DNA of 37,241 bases, taken from positions 1 to 37,241 of the forward strand of contig JAAZKI010000111.1 of assembly GCA_012799905.1 (NCBI GenBank), written 5' to 3'. The notes beneath the pieces were generated by a model. The model searched no databases, had not been told where the DNA came from, and saw nothing but the letters and a program-made list of their open reading frames with translations. This DNA comes from Lentisphaerota bacterium (GTDB lineage: Bacteria; Verrucomicrobiota; Lentisphaeria; Oligosphaerales; Oligosphaeraceae). This document shows, in pieces, positions 7,141 through 16,405 of this stretch (positions are counted from its first letter, which is position 1; each line of letters opens with the position of its first letter). A program made the translations under genes and the position numbers.

Positions 7141-10100
7141 ATGCGCATGCCATCCTCCTCTCGCCGCCTATGTGCGAACCTTGCCATCCTGTTGCTCATC
7201 TTCGCCGGAATACCTACGCTGTTTTCACAAGCCGCCTGGGGGACTTGGCACACCGGCAGCAACACGCTGGCAGCCGCCAAGAAAATGGCCCGAGACAGCA
7301 ACCGCCCACTCCTCGTCGTCGCCGGCGCAATCAACTGCGCCCATTGCGAAACCCTGGAAGAAAACGTCCTGCACACGGCGGAAATGCACAATTTCGCCTA
7401 CAACAACAAGGTCGTCCTCTTCGAATGCCGCGATCTGCAAAAGCTCAGCGACCGCCTACATGTAAACTACGGCAAAGCCTGCGGCATGTCAAAGACTTAT
7501 CCGTACTCTTTTCTCTTCCGCGTCAACCCAGACGCGGACGTGACCAATGTCAACTGGAAGTCCCTGGACCCCTCAGAAGTCACCCTGCTGACGGTGGCAT
7601 CCGGCCCATACGCCGGCAGCAAGAGCGGGTTCACTTACGCCGCCGCCAAATCGATCAACGGCATCCGCATCGAAAACGAGGCGAATTGGAAGGCTTCAAC
7701 GTATATTGAGGTACTGAAGAGCTACTTCCCGAATCAGCAGTGGGCGACTATCGTCCCCCCGGCTGGCGGCGACGATCCACCGCCCGGCGGCGACGACCCA
7801 CCGCCCGGAGGTGACGATCCACCTCCCGGCGGTGATGACCCGCCTCCGGGTGGCGACGACCCGCCGATAGGCCCTATTGATGACAGCCTTTGGGGCGGCA
7901 TCTGGCTGCAGACTAATCAACTCGCCCAGGCCAAAGCCTATGCCCTCGCCAACAACCGCCCGCTCCTCGTCGTCGCCGGCGCCATCAACTGCGCCCATTG
8001 TGACAGCCTGGAAAGAATGGTTCTGCACACAGCGGAATTCCGCAACTACGCCAAAGAAAAGAAAATCGTGCTTTTCGAATGCCGTGACCTACAAAAGCTC
8101 AGCGACCGCCTGAGCGTGAACTACGGCAAAGCCTGCGGCATGTCAAAGACTTATCCGTACTCTTTCCTCTTCACCGTCAACCCCGGCGCTGACCTGACTA
8201 CTTCCGATTGGAAATCCCTGGACCCCTCTGAAGTCACCCTGCTGACGATTGCGTCCGGCTTCTATGCCGGCAACAAGAGCGGGTTCAACTATGCCGCCGT
8301 CAAATCAATTAACGGCATCAAGCTTGAAGCCGAAGCGAATTGGAAGGCGGCGACGTATATCGCCGTCCTGGAGTCCTTCTTCCCGAACCAGCAATGGGCG
8401 ACGATCAATCCGCCGGCCGCGCCGCCGCTGTCCGGCTACGAAAACGCCATCAACCTGGGAAGGATACCCAGCCTGGAGTATCCCCCGGCGACTGCCTCCA
8501 AGTGGATCACCTATTCAGTCAACCAGTCGCTGACGACAGCCGTCAACGAAAGATGGTACAAATTCACCGGCGACCTGAACAAGCGCTATGTCTTTTCCGC
8601 CAAGGACATCATCAATGCCAACCCGGGCGTCAATATCACGTTTACGCTCTATGCCAGCACGCTGGTCAACGGCGTCAGCACGCCCAAAACCCCGGCTCTG
8701 AAAACAGTCACTTCCCTTGGCTTTGACGCACTGGACCGCGGCATCCAAGTTGACATGTCGACCGGAACCGCCACCAACCTGACTTTCCTGCTGCGAATCA
8801 AACATGACGACAGCGCCCCGATGAACGATATGTTCTACACCCTGAAGGTGCACGAGGCTCAACGAGCGCCAGCGCCGGGAACCGTCACCAACCCGCATTG
8901 GGCCGGCGCCGTTCCAGGTCAATGGACCATGGACCGCACTGCCGCCGAGGCTCAATCCCTGATTGACGGCAAGCCAATCATCTACTTGTTCAGCGGCCTC
9001 CTCTGGTGCCCGTACTGCGTGGGCTTAGACCACAACGTTCTGCAAACGCCCGCCTTCGCAGCGGCAACCGCCAATGCCTACCTGGTCGCCCTCGATAACC
9101 GCGACCGCTATGGCAACGGACCATCCCTGCTCCGCGATAACACGACCGGTGGTTACCTGGAAACCAATAGCATTGACGAGAACGAGGCCGAGGCCAAGCT
9201 GGAAGACAATATCGCGGTGCAGAATGCCCTGGCCTTGCCCACGGCAACGGCATGGGGACCGGGCGACGCCTGGAAAAAAATCGGCTATCCGACGCTGGTC
9301 TACTGCGTCCCAACGGCGGGGGGCACCCGCGCGACATTCAATGGCCTGGCAACCGTCGGCCGAATTTCCGGCGACTATGAAGCCGACTCGGTCATCGCTA
9401 AGTTGAACGACTTGGCCATCATGGCGGCAGACGGCTTTGTCGAGGACAACACCTTTGCCAGCCTGAGCACCCAGGAGATCGGCACGGATTCTCCGGTCAA
9501 CTCCCGCATCGGCGGCAGCCTGATCGCGGCTGACTGGTGGCAATTCACGGTCTCGCCGGACATGGCAGCCGCCTTCACCGCCCAGAGTGACAATCCGCCT
9601 GCTGAAGCCATGATCACCTTGACGGTCTACAGCGAAGACGGTCTGACCGCCCTGAAAACCTTGACCGCACCGGCCAACGTCGCCGCTCGCCTGGATTTCG
9701 CGCCGCCGATGTCGACCGGCGGGACGTTCTGGCTGCGAGTCAGCGCGACCGGCGCCAATGCGAGTTTCGCCTATACGCTCACTTTCGCAGAAGCCAGCCT
9801 CAACTACAAACTGGCCATGGCAACCGAAGAAATCTACGTCTCCCGACGCCACGAGGAGGCAACTGTCACAGTCCGCATCATTGAGCAAAAAGCCAACGAC
9901 CAGGATATACGCTTCCGCTACCGGGTCATCGCCGCCCCCGAAAACGCCCTAAATGAATTTTACTTCACTGCAACCGACTGGAGCGAAGTGACCATACCGC
10001 ATGCTGACAAGCCAGCCGGAGAAATAAATCTGACCGCGGCTTACCATATTCCCGCCGAAGTCCCGCTCTGGACCGACAGCCGTGATTTCATCATCGAAAT

Positions 10101-12375
10101 TGACGCCGTCGCCGGTGGCAATGCCCAGGTTGACGGGACTGCGTCCAGAACCATAGTCAAAGTCATGTCCACCACGGTCTTCGCGCCACGTCCAACCGTC
10201 ACCAGCTTCGATCTGATCAAAGACGTCCCAGTCAGCGGACTGGTCTTCCCGGTCTGCGTTGGCGGCACAGCTAACAACGTCCTCCTGCCTGGGGCAGACG
10301 CAGCCCTGCCAGCCGGCCTGAATGTCGAATGGGTGGATGACCCGGCTCAACCCCGCATCGTCATCAGCGGTGCGCCGACCGAGCTGGACGCCGTCGGCAA
10401 AACAGTCCGCCTGGGCCTCTTCACGGATATCGACCACGTCGACAACTTGGATGTGCACTTCACGGTCAGCGACATGCCGCCCTCGGGCAGCATAACGGCA
10501 TTTGCAGGCTATCTGACCAGCATGCTTGACGACACCGCCGCCCGCGCCATCCGCGGCGATATCAAAATAGACAACGATTTGAATGGCCCGATCGGCAAAA
10601 TCACCCTACGCGTCGCCACCCAGGACACCGCCGCTCCGGTCGAGTTTGAATCAGAAAAATGGACGAGCTACTCCCCTGCCGCCGGCAACCTCGTGCTTGA
10701 CTTGGTCGATAACGGCACTGGCGCCAAGTTGCTTCTGTACGTAGCTCCTGATGGCAACATCTGCGGCACCTATACCTCCCCCCAGGCGATTCCTTATTCC
10801 ATCCATGCGGCGGCCCGTTCCGACATTCCGGAGGAATATGAAGGCTACTACACGGTCGCCCTGCGGGAATTGAACGAGGACGATACCTATAATTTCCATG
10901 GATGGCTGCAAGTCGACGTCAACGCTGCCGGCGTCGTCACCTATCAGGGTGAAATGATTGACGGCACGGCGATTGGCCCGCAAACGACCTATATTACGCC
11001 CAGCGTCAACATTGATGTGGCGCCCGATAAAAAACCCTATGGAGACCTGATTTTCTTCCAGCCCCTGTACTGGTCGGAAGAGCTGGGCAAATTCAGCGGC
11101 CGCCTGGCCGGTCGCCTGGTCATCTTCCCCAAGACCGACCGCGAGGGCGAAGGCATCAACGACGCTTGGATTTCCGCTTGCTATGGCAATGAAGTCGACA
11201 ACCCCATCTGGGAAAAATCCGCCCACGACTATGTCTGTCTTGACCCCTGCGGCACCGTCTTTGACTCAACCTGCTCAGTAGCGGCGCAGGTTGACCCGGA
11301 CTCCGAGTCGCCGTACTTCTATTTCAACGTCCAGACGCCTGCTGCGCCGGGAATTGTCATCCCGGATCACATCCTGCTGGAGGAAATCCCCGCCACCCCT
11401 GCCATGACGATTGCTGCAGAAGGAATCCTGGCGGCAGAACTAAGCGACTTGGCATACAACAAGGACACCGGCGTCCTCACTGGAACCATCAACGTGCTGA
11501 ATGCAGCCAATGGCAGCGCCCTCAACAGAACCGAATGCGCCATCCGCGGCATTCTGACCCCGATCACCTCAGACTGCTGCCGAGAAACCGCTGACCTGGC
11601 AGTCGGCTACGGCTATTTCGACCACCAGAACGCCACCTATATCATCACCCTGAACGCGACAGCTGTCCTGGCGGCCGAAGCGCCAACCCTCGTTGACCTG
11701 GAAGGCCAAGCCGGCCCTGACTTCAATGTCGTATTCCAAAAGGCGGCTGTCAGCCTGACGATTGACGCACCAACCCAGAAAGTCCTCCGCCGAGAAACCG
11801 ACCTAGATGGAAACACCAGTCTATTCCTGTATGACTGGACTGACGAGTATGAAACAAACAAGGAGTTCACGCTCCCCACCCTCAGGCAGGAATTCGTCGG
11901 CCTGGAAGACGGCAAGGCCGAAAGCGACATCCTGGCCATTCCCCTGACGCCAGCCGAAGCGGTCGCCACTTTTGCTGTGCCGGATGCAGACGGCAATGTC
12001 CCGGACGGCGCCATCGCTGTCCAGCCTGGCTGGAATCTGCTCGGCGTTCCCTGGGACATCAAACTGGCGGCCGACTATGTTCCCGGCCCCGGCTGGAAGG
12101 CCTGCGATCCGATCCAGAACGCATTTGTCCCAGCCAGCGCCCTGGAGACCGGCGCCGCCTATTGGATTTTCATCAAAGACAACACCCTGCCTTTCGACAT
12201 TCCCGGACTCTTGCTAATGCAGCCGACGCCAATGCCGCCGGATGCCCCCGCCGAATGGCGCTGCATTGCCGATCCAGGCCAAGGCACGCGCTGGTTCTGG
12301 GTGGATGGACAGTTCACCACCGATCCACCGGAACAGCCGAAGTGGCAAGGCGTATGGCACTATCCTGACCACTAA
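7141..12375 (+). CDS. Giant secreted protein with three thioredoxin-like CxxC domains
   Basis: This 1744-residue product has a signal peptide (hydrophobic core LAILLLIFAGIPTLF). Domains: thioredoxin-like 1 (about 35-205, C66-A-H-C69); a linker of five GGDDPPP repeats (about 207-243); thioredoxin-like 2 (about 250-422, C284-A-H-C287), nearly identical to the first; a PPC-like beta domain (about 430-580); thioredoxin-like 3 (about 585-760, C623-P-Y-C626, cis-Pro region KKIGYPTLVY); a second PPC-like domain (about 765-890); then several Ig-like beta domains; and a C-terminal GWNLLGVP domain (about 1625-1744) shared with the 725 protein. It could reduce or rearrange disulfides outside the cytoplasm. 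The membrane redox protein at 13890 could supply electrons. Substrates are unknown. The family as a whole is unrecognised; the CxxC folds are clear. Confidence 0.85.
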   Translation: MRMPSSSRRLCANLAILLLIFAGIPTLFSQAAWGTWHTGSNTLAAAKKMARDSNRPLLVVAGAINCAHCETLEENVLHTAEMHNFAYNNKVVLFECRDLQKLSDRLHVNYGKACGMSKTYPYSFLFRVNPDADVTNVNWKSLDPSEVTLLTVASGPYAGSKSGFTYAAAKSINGIRIENEANWKASTYIEVLKSYFPNQQWATIVPPAGGDDPPPGGDDPPPGGDDPPPGGDDPPPGGDDPPIGPIDDSLWGGIWLQTNQLAQAKAYALANNRPLLVVAGAINCAHCDSLERMVLHTAEFRNYAKEKKIVLFECRDLQKLSDRLSVNYGKACGMSKTYPYSFLFTVNPGADLTTSDWKSLDPSEVTLLTIASGFYAGNKSGFNYAAVKSINGIKLEAEANWKAATYIAVLESFFPNQQWATINPPAAPPLSGYENAINLGRIPSLEYPPATASKWITYSVNQSLTTAVNERWYKFTGDLNKRYVFSAKDIINANPGVNITFTLYASTLVNGVSTPKTPALKTVTSLGFDALDRGIQVDMSTGTATNLTFLLRIKHDDSAPMNDMFYTLKVHEAQRAPAPGTVTNPHWAGAVPGQWTMDRTAAEAQSLIDGKPIIYLFSGLLWCPYCVGLDHNVLQTPAFAAATANAYLVALDNRDRYGNGPSLLRDNTTGGYLETNSIDENEAEAKLEDNIAVQNALALPTATAWGPGDAWKKIGYPTLVYCVPTAGGTRATFNGLATVGRISGDYEADSVIAKLNDLAIMAADGFVEDNTFASLSTQEIGTDSPVNSRIGGSLIAADWWQFTVSPDMAAAFTAQSDNPPAEAMITLTVYSEDGLTALKTLTAPANVAARLDFAPPMSTGGTFWLRVSATGANASFAYTLTFAEASLNYKLAMATEEIYVSRRHEEATVTVRIIEQKANDQDIRFRYRVIAAPENALNEFYFTATDWSEVTIPHADKPAGEINLTAAYHIPAEVPLWTDSRDFIIEIDAVAGGNAQVDGTASRTIVKVMSTTVFAPRPTVTSFDLIKDVPVSGLVFPVCVGGTANNVLLPGADAALPAGLNVEWVDDPAQPRIVISGAPTELDAVGKTVRLGLFTDIDHVDNLDVHFTVSDMPPSGSITAFAGYLTSMLDDTAARAIRGDIKIDNDLNGPIGKITLRVATQDTAAPVEFESEKWTSYSPAAGNLVLDLVDNGTGAKLLLYVAPDGNICGTYTSPQAIPYSIHAAARSDIPEEYEGYYTVALRELNEDDTYNFHGWLQVDVNAAGVVTYQGEMIDGTAIGPQTTYITPSVNIDVAPDKKPYGDLIFFQPLYWSEELGKFSGRLAGRLVIFPKTDREGEGINDAWISACYGNEVDNPIWEKSAHDYVCLDPCGTVFDSTCSVAAQVDPDSESPYFYFNVQTPAAPGIVIPDHILLEEIPATPAMTIAAEGILAAELSDLAYNKDTGVLTGTINVLNAANGSALNRTECAIRGILTPITSDCCRETADLAVGYGYFDHQNATYIITLNATAVLAAEAPTLVDLEGQAGPDFNVVFQKAAVSLTIDAPTQKVLRRETDLDGNTSLFLYDWTDEYETNKEFTLPTLRQEFVGLEDGKAESDILAIPLTPAEAVATFAVPDADGNVPDGAIAVQPGWNLLGVPWDIKLAADYVPGPGWKACDPIQNAFVPASALETGAAYWIFIKDNTLPFDIPGLLLMQPTPMPPDAPAEWRCIADPGQGTRWFWVDGQFTTDPPEQPKWQGVWHYPDH
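7763..7866 (+). repeat. 21-bp tandem repeat encoding the GGDDPPP linker
   Basis: Five copies of a 21-base unit, with synonymous differences between copies, encode the Gly-Asp-Pro linker between the first two thioredoxin-like domains of the 7141 protein. Such repeats can change copy number by slippage, which would change linker length without breaking the frame. Confidence 0.9.
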
Positions 12376-12514
12376 TCCGCAGATGGACAATAAGTAGCGG
12401 CCAGCCGCTGCGGAGCGAGAGCACTGGAGCAGATGCAACGGGTCGGACGAAGCCCAGTCGCTGCCCTCCCGCGTCGATGACCGCCATCAGACACATACCC
12501 AAGGAACAACCTCA

Positions 12515-13735
12515 ATGCCCCCTGTCATATTGCGCCTACTGACCAGTCTTATCGTCTTGCCCCTGCTGGCTACCGCTATCTTAGCCCAAGACGCGGCAGC
12601 GCCCCCTGCTGATGCCCAAGACCTGGTCGAACAACAGGAACAGGCCGCACAATCGCCAACGGAAAAACCGACTTCCACAAAAACCCCGCCGCTGCAACTG
12701 CCGGACAATGCTGATGAAGTCAACCTGGGCAAACTGATGGACCGGGAGCGCCGCCAGTTCACGGTGAAATTGCGCCATGCTGGCGACAAGCCGCTTGCCA
12801 TTCGCTTTGTCCGCAGCACCTGTCCTTGCATCGAAATCGTCAACGCTCCTCAGCCATTCACCCTGGCGCCCGGAGCGGAGATGACAATTGAGGCCATCCT
12901 CAAAGCCAATGTCCTGTCAGTGAAGCCGTTCGCTCGCCTGATTATGGTCAATGTCGAGAATTACGATCCCTATTTTGTCAAAATCGTCGGCGACATCGCC
13001 AAAAATGTCAGTTTTGATCCAGCTCCGGTAATTCAGCTGGGCAACTTTATCGGTCTGACGACATCCTGGACCCGCACCATAACCTTGAAGTTCGACTTTC
13101 CCGAGGGCAAGCAGATTGTGCTGGAGCAGCCTGAGGAAAACAAGCTTTTCAACTTAACCCTGTCGTCTCCGGCACCCAACACCTTCACAGTCGCGGCCAC
13201 GCCCAAACTGCCGCTGCCGGCCGGCAAGTTGAATGAAATCATCACCCTGCCCACACGGGGCATCGACGGCTATGGCCCGGTTCAAATCGCCTTCCGCGGC
13301 ACTGTCACCGGCTGGGATGTGACCGTCGATGAGCGTATTATCAACGTCGACACAACCCCAATCGAACCGGGTAAAGGACACACCGCTGAACTGAGCATCA
13401 TCCCGCGCAGCGAAGCGCCGCCATCCCGCAGCATTGCACGACGCTTTGGCGGCGGCAGACACACCAAAAAGGACGACCGAGTAGCGGAAAACCACGTTGA
13501 AAACGAAGAGCAGGCAGCCGGAGAGATGAAAAGAAAAGCCACTTGGCAAGACATTGCCAAGACCATCACAGCGAACCTTCCTACAGGCTGCACCATGGAA
13601 ATCACTCCGGAAGACACCTGCATCAAACTGCGCCTAAACTTTCCTGAACAATTTTTCGCCCAACGGAAAAGGTATTCAGCCAGCGTCATGCAAGACAAAA
13701 AAGTCATTGGCCGCCTAGTCATCGTCGGCAAGTGA
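12515..13735 (+). CDS. Secreted DUF1573-domain protein
   Basis: This 406-residue product has a signal peptide (MPPVILRLLTSLIVLPLLATAILAQ) followed by a Gln/Pro-rich linker. Residues about 68-160 match DUF1573: VNLGKLMDRERRQFTVKLRH, then the cysteine motif STCPCIEI and LAPGAEMTIEAIL. DUF1573 is an Ig-like domain of unknown role, common in envelope proteins of Bacteroidetes, Planctomycetes and relatives. A second half (about 170-400) is beta-rich with a basic patch near residue 310 and is unrecognised. AAGGA precedes the ATG. The gene sits between the thioredoxin-repeat protein and the CcdA-like protein, which suggests a shared envelope role; its CPC motif could be a redox or metal site, but that is speculation. 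Confidence 0.8.
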   Translation: MPPVILRLLTSLIVLPLLATAILAQDAAAPPADAQDLVEQQEQAAQSPTEKPTSTKTPPLQLPDNADEVNLGKLMDRERRQFTVKLRHAGDKPLAIRFVRSTCPCIEIVNAPQPFTLAPGAEMTIEAILKANVLSVKPFARLIMVNVENYDPYFVKIVGDIAKNVSFDPAPVIQLGNFIGLTTSWTRTITLKFDFPEGKQIVLEQPEENKLFNLTLSSPAPNTFTVAATPKLPLPAGKLNEIITLPTRGIDGYGPVQIAFRGTVTGWDVTVDERIINVDTTPIEPGKGHTAELSIIPRSEAPPSRSIARRFGGGRHTKKDDRVAENHVENEEQAAGEMKRKATWQDIAKTITANLPTGCTMEITPEDTCIKLRLNFPEQFFAQRKRYSASVMQDKKVIGRLVIVGK

Positions 13736-13766
13736 AGCCCGCCTGCGGCAAGATTAGGGGCTTTTT
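13735..13766 (+). terminator. Possible terminator after the DUF1573 gene
   Basis: AAGCCC (13735-13740) can pair with GGGCTT (13758-13763) over a 17-base loop, and the right arm continues as five T. The stem is short, so it may be weak. It overlaps the start of the next repeat, which in its other copy is also preceded by GGGCTTTTT. Confidence 0.4.
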
Positions 13767-13769
13767 CTA

Positions 13770-13846
13770 GGGGCGAGGGGCGAGGGGCGAGGGGCGAGGG
13801 GCGCTGTTGTTTTACCTCCGTTCAGTGCCCGGGCTTTAGCCCGGGG
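13770..13846 (+). repeat. Dispersed hairpin repeat with GGGGCGA tandem units, copy B
   Basis: Four full GGGGCGA heptamers plus a partial one (13770-13803) lead into GCTGTTGTTTTA, CTCCGTTCAGTG and a hairpin with stem CCCGGGC and loop TTTA (13828-13845). This repeats the plan of copy A at 2719-2793 with compensating changes in the stem. Confidence 0.8.
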
Positions 13847-13889
13847 CGACATTCCATCCGTGGTTCTTTTTCTGTAAATTCTCTAGATT

Positions 13890-15476
13890 ATGCCGCGTCC
13901 TTTAGCGAAAACCCTCCTTTGCCTTGCTCTGGCAATTTTTTCCCTCTCCGGCTTTTCCAGCCTGGCGGCTGAGCGCAGCTGGGTGGCTATATTCGGCACG
14001 GCTGATTGCGAAGACTGCGCGGCCGTCAAACGTCAATGGCAGGAAGAACTCACCGCGCCGGAAGACCCGGTGCTCATTTTCCTGGACATCGCGCATCCGC
14101 CCAACTATCGGCGCTTGGAACAAATCGAAGCCGCCTTGAAAATTCCGGCCCAAGGCGCGTCATTTCCCATTTTTCTGGTCGGCAACCGGCTGATCGACAA
14201 TATTGACGCCTTCTATGAGCTGGGAGACGAGCTTTTCGAACTGGCCACTGTCCAGCCGTCAGACCCAGCGGTTCAGGCGGTCACTAAACCGCTGGCGACT
14301 GCCGCAGCCACAGCCAGCGCCCCGGTCGTCGATCTGCTCTGCCCGGAGGATGCATCCACGCCGGCAACGACAGCTGCGGCGACGACGATAGTCACCCCGC
14401 GCCTTCTCTATTTCTTCCAGAAAAACTGTAAAAAATGCTCGCGCCAGGAAAAAGAGCTGGAGCTTCTCTTAGCCGATTTGCCGGAATTGACAATTGATCG
14501 TTTTGACGTTGCCACGCTCGATGGCCTGGCCATTCTGCGCCGAGCCATGAATCATTTCCGGCTTCCCACCGACGACACCCGCAACCTGGCGCCAATGCTC
14601 TGCTGGCAGGATGGCTTCATCACCGGTCGACTGGCCGACGCCGCTGAACTCAAAAAAGCCCTGGCGCGTTACCGCGAACCCTACGAGACCTTCTGGCAAG
14701 CGCCCGTCAGCGACGCGGAACGGCAAGCCGAAAAAAACCTCCAGCAACGCCGCCTGGGCAAAGGAGCCATCGGTCTCATCATCAGCGCCGGTCTTATCGA
14801 CGGCTTCAACCCCTGCGCCTTCGCCACCTCGATCTTCCTGCTCAGTTACCTGCTGTACCTGAAACGGCGCCCCCGCGACATCGCCCTGGTCGGAGCATTC
14901 TTCTGCCTGGGCGTCTTCCTGACCTACGTCCTGTTCGGCGTCGGACTGTCCTTTCTCATCGATATCCTCAACCGAGCCGCCTGGATGAAAACTATCATTT
15001 ACGGCGGGCTGGGAATCGCCGGCGTCATCCTCGCGATCGGCCACCTGCGCGACGCCCTGCGCTACCGACGCACCGGAAAAACAAAAGACATGGCTTTAGG
15101 GCTGGACAAGCAGACCCACCAGCGCATCCACACCTGGATCAAGCGCCTGACCGACCATAAATCCTGGCTGATGATACCGGCCGCTCTGCTGCTCGGCGCC
15201 ATCGTCTCCAGCATGGAACTGGCCTGCACCGGCCAAATCTATCTGCCCACGCTTGCCGCCATCAATGCCGACGGCATCAACCTCCGAGCCGTGCTGCTGC
15301 TGCTGCTCTACAATTTCTTCTTCATTCTGCCGCTGGCCATCATCACTGCCTTGGCGGTGATGGGCGTCGGCGCCCAGCCGGTCGCAGCCTGGGCCCGCAA
15401 GAACGTCGTTGCCACTAAGGTCGCCATGGCGGTTTTGTTTGCCTGCCTGGCCGTACTGATGTTCTCGCTGATTTGA
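13890..15476 (+). CDS. Double thioredoxin domain fused to a CcdA/DsbD-like transmembrane electron carrier
   Basis: The 528-residue product has a signal peptide (about 1-26). It is followed by a thioredoxin-like domain with C40-E-D-C43, a linker, and a second one with C180-K-K-C183. About six to seven membrane helices fill 287-528. The membrane part carries the two cysteines expected of CcdA/DsbD: C309 in GFNPCAFAT and C446 in ELACTGQIYLP, each with its proline or glycine context. DsbD and CcdA carry electrons from cytoplasmic thioredoxin through this cysteine pair to periplasmic partners. Here both extra domains precede the membrane part; DsbD instead has an N-terminal Ig-like domain and a C-terminal thioredoxin. 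The likely clients are neighbouring secreted CxxC proteins. The domain reading is strong and the client link is inferred. Confidence 0.88.
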   Translation: MPRPLAKTLLCLALAIFSLSGFSSLAAERSWVAIFGTADCEDCAAVKRQWQEELTAPEDPVLIFLDIAHPPNYRRLEQIEAALKIPAQGASFPIFLVGNRLIDNIDAFYELGDELFELATVQPSDPAVQAVTKPLATAAATASAPVVDLLCPEDASTPATTAAATTIVTPRLLYFFQKNCKKCSRQEKELELLLADLPELTIDRFDVATLDGLAILRRAMNHFRLPTDDTRNLAPMLCWQDGFITGRLADAAELKKALARYREPYETFWQAPVSDAERQAEKNLQQRRLGKGAIGLIISAGLIDGFNPCAFATSIFLLSYLLYLKRRPRDIALVGAFFCLGVFLTYVLFGVGLSFLIDILNRAAWMKTIIYGGLGIAGVILAIGHLRDALRYRRTGKTKDMALGLDKQTHQRIHTWIKRLTDHKSWLMIPAALLLGAIVSSMELACTGQIYLPTLAAINADGINLRAVLLLLLYNFFFILPLAIITALAVMGVGAQPVAAWARKNVVATKVAMAVLFACLAVLMFSLI

Positions 15477-15505
15477 CCTTCCCGGGCACTTCCTGAGCCT
15501 CCTGG

Positions 15506-16231
15506 TCAATGAACTGAGCCGCCGGCAGCTCCAATGCAATCGGGGAAGTCCTGGCACTGCCATTGCTCCCAATAACGCCGCATCGGCTTGCCGCAGGCAG
15601 GACACGGAGGGACGACGCAGGCGACCCGCAGCCATTCGCCCCGACTCGTTTCCAACCAGTCCTCCACCACCGTCAAGGCAGCGCCGACATGACGCTGGCG
15701 ATAGCCGGCCAACTCCGTCGCCAGCGCGGCCAAACCCTGCTTAGTCAGCACCAGCAAGGCATTGGCGACTTCGAGCCGGTCCATGCTCTCCAGCCAGAAA
15801 GCCAGGCGTCGGCGCAAAATCTGCACGTAATGCCAACAAGCCTGCTCCGGCAATTCGCCGTCGTCGCAGACAGGCGCATACGTCGATGACGCCAGCCGCA
15901 TATAGGCAGCCGACTGGCAACTCCATGGCAATGCGCCGCCGTCAATAAGAAACATCTCCCATTCGCCAAGAAGCAAAGTCATCTGGCGATAACCGGCAGC
16001 GAGACACATGACTTCTGCATCAGCATCAGACAGCTGACGCTGAATGACCTCCAGCACGGATTGCCAAGCCTGCCGAGCCAACGCGGTCAAAGAACGCGAC
16101 CGAACAGCTTCCGACGGCGACGTGAAACGCTGGCAAAACGACAACGTGCCTAAATGAAGGACCGTTGCCAACGCCGCGCTACGAAGCAAATAATAACTGC
16201 ACTGATACTCTGGTCTGAGGCCAGCTTCCAT
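15506..16231 (-). CDS. Four-helix-bundle suffix-type protein with topoisomerase-like zinc ribbon
   Basis: This 241-residue product is mostly helical. Its first half (VLHLGTLSFCQRF, then RQAWQSVLEVIQRQL and LGEWEMFL) follows the pattern of the four-helix-bundle proteins related to the 23S rRNA intervening-sequence protein. The stretch LEVANALLVLTKQGLAAL resembles the suffix domain described for a subgroup of them. The C terminus has CPACGKPM, then QCQDFPDC, a zinc ribbon like those at the end of bacterial topoisomerase I. The function of these proteins is unknown; nucleic-acid binding is plausible from the ribbon. I chose ATG at 16231, which has AGGCGG close upstream; a GTG start at 16282 would add 17 residues. 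The gene converges on the CcdA-like gene and ends 29 bases from it. Confidence 0.7.
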   Translation of the reverse strand: MEAGLRPEYQCSYYLLRSAALATVLHLGTLSFCQRFTSPSEAVRSRSLTALARQAWQSVLEVIQRQLSDADAEVMCLAAGYRQMTLLLGEWEMFLIDGGALPWSCQSAAYMRLASSTYAPVCDDGELPEQACWHYVQILRRRLAFWLESMDRLEVANALLVLTKQGLAALATELAGYRQRHVGAALTVVEDWLETSRGEWLRVACVVPPCPACGKPMRRYWEQWQCQDFPDCIGAAGGSVH

Positions 16232-16405
16232 ATACCGCCTGCCGTGCCATACGTGAATTCGATAACTCCAGACGAACAACACGTAAAATATAGCGCAAAC
16301 AGACGAAAGAGCAAAGAAAAAATATTCGTAACAAGCTCACTATCATAACGTTGCATACAGAATCACGAGCTTTGCAACGGCTGCATGGAAAAGCGGCTTT
16401 TTTTA

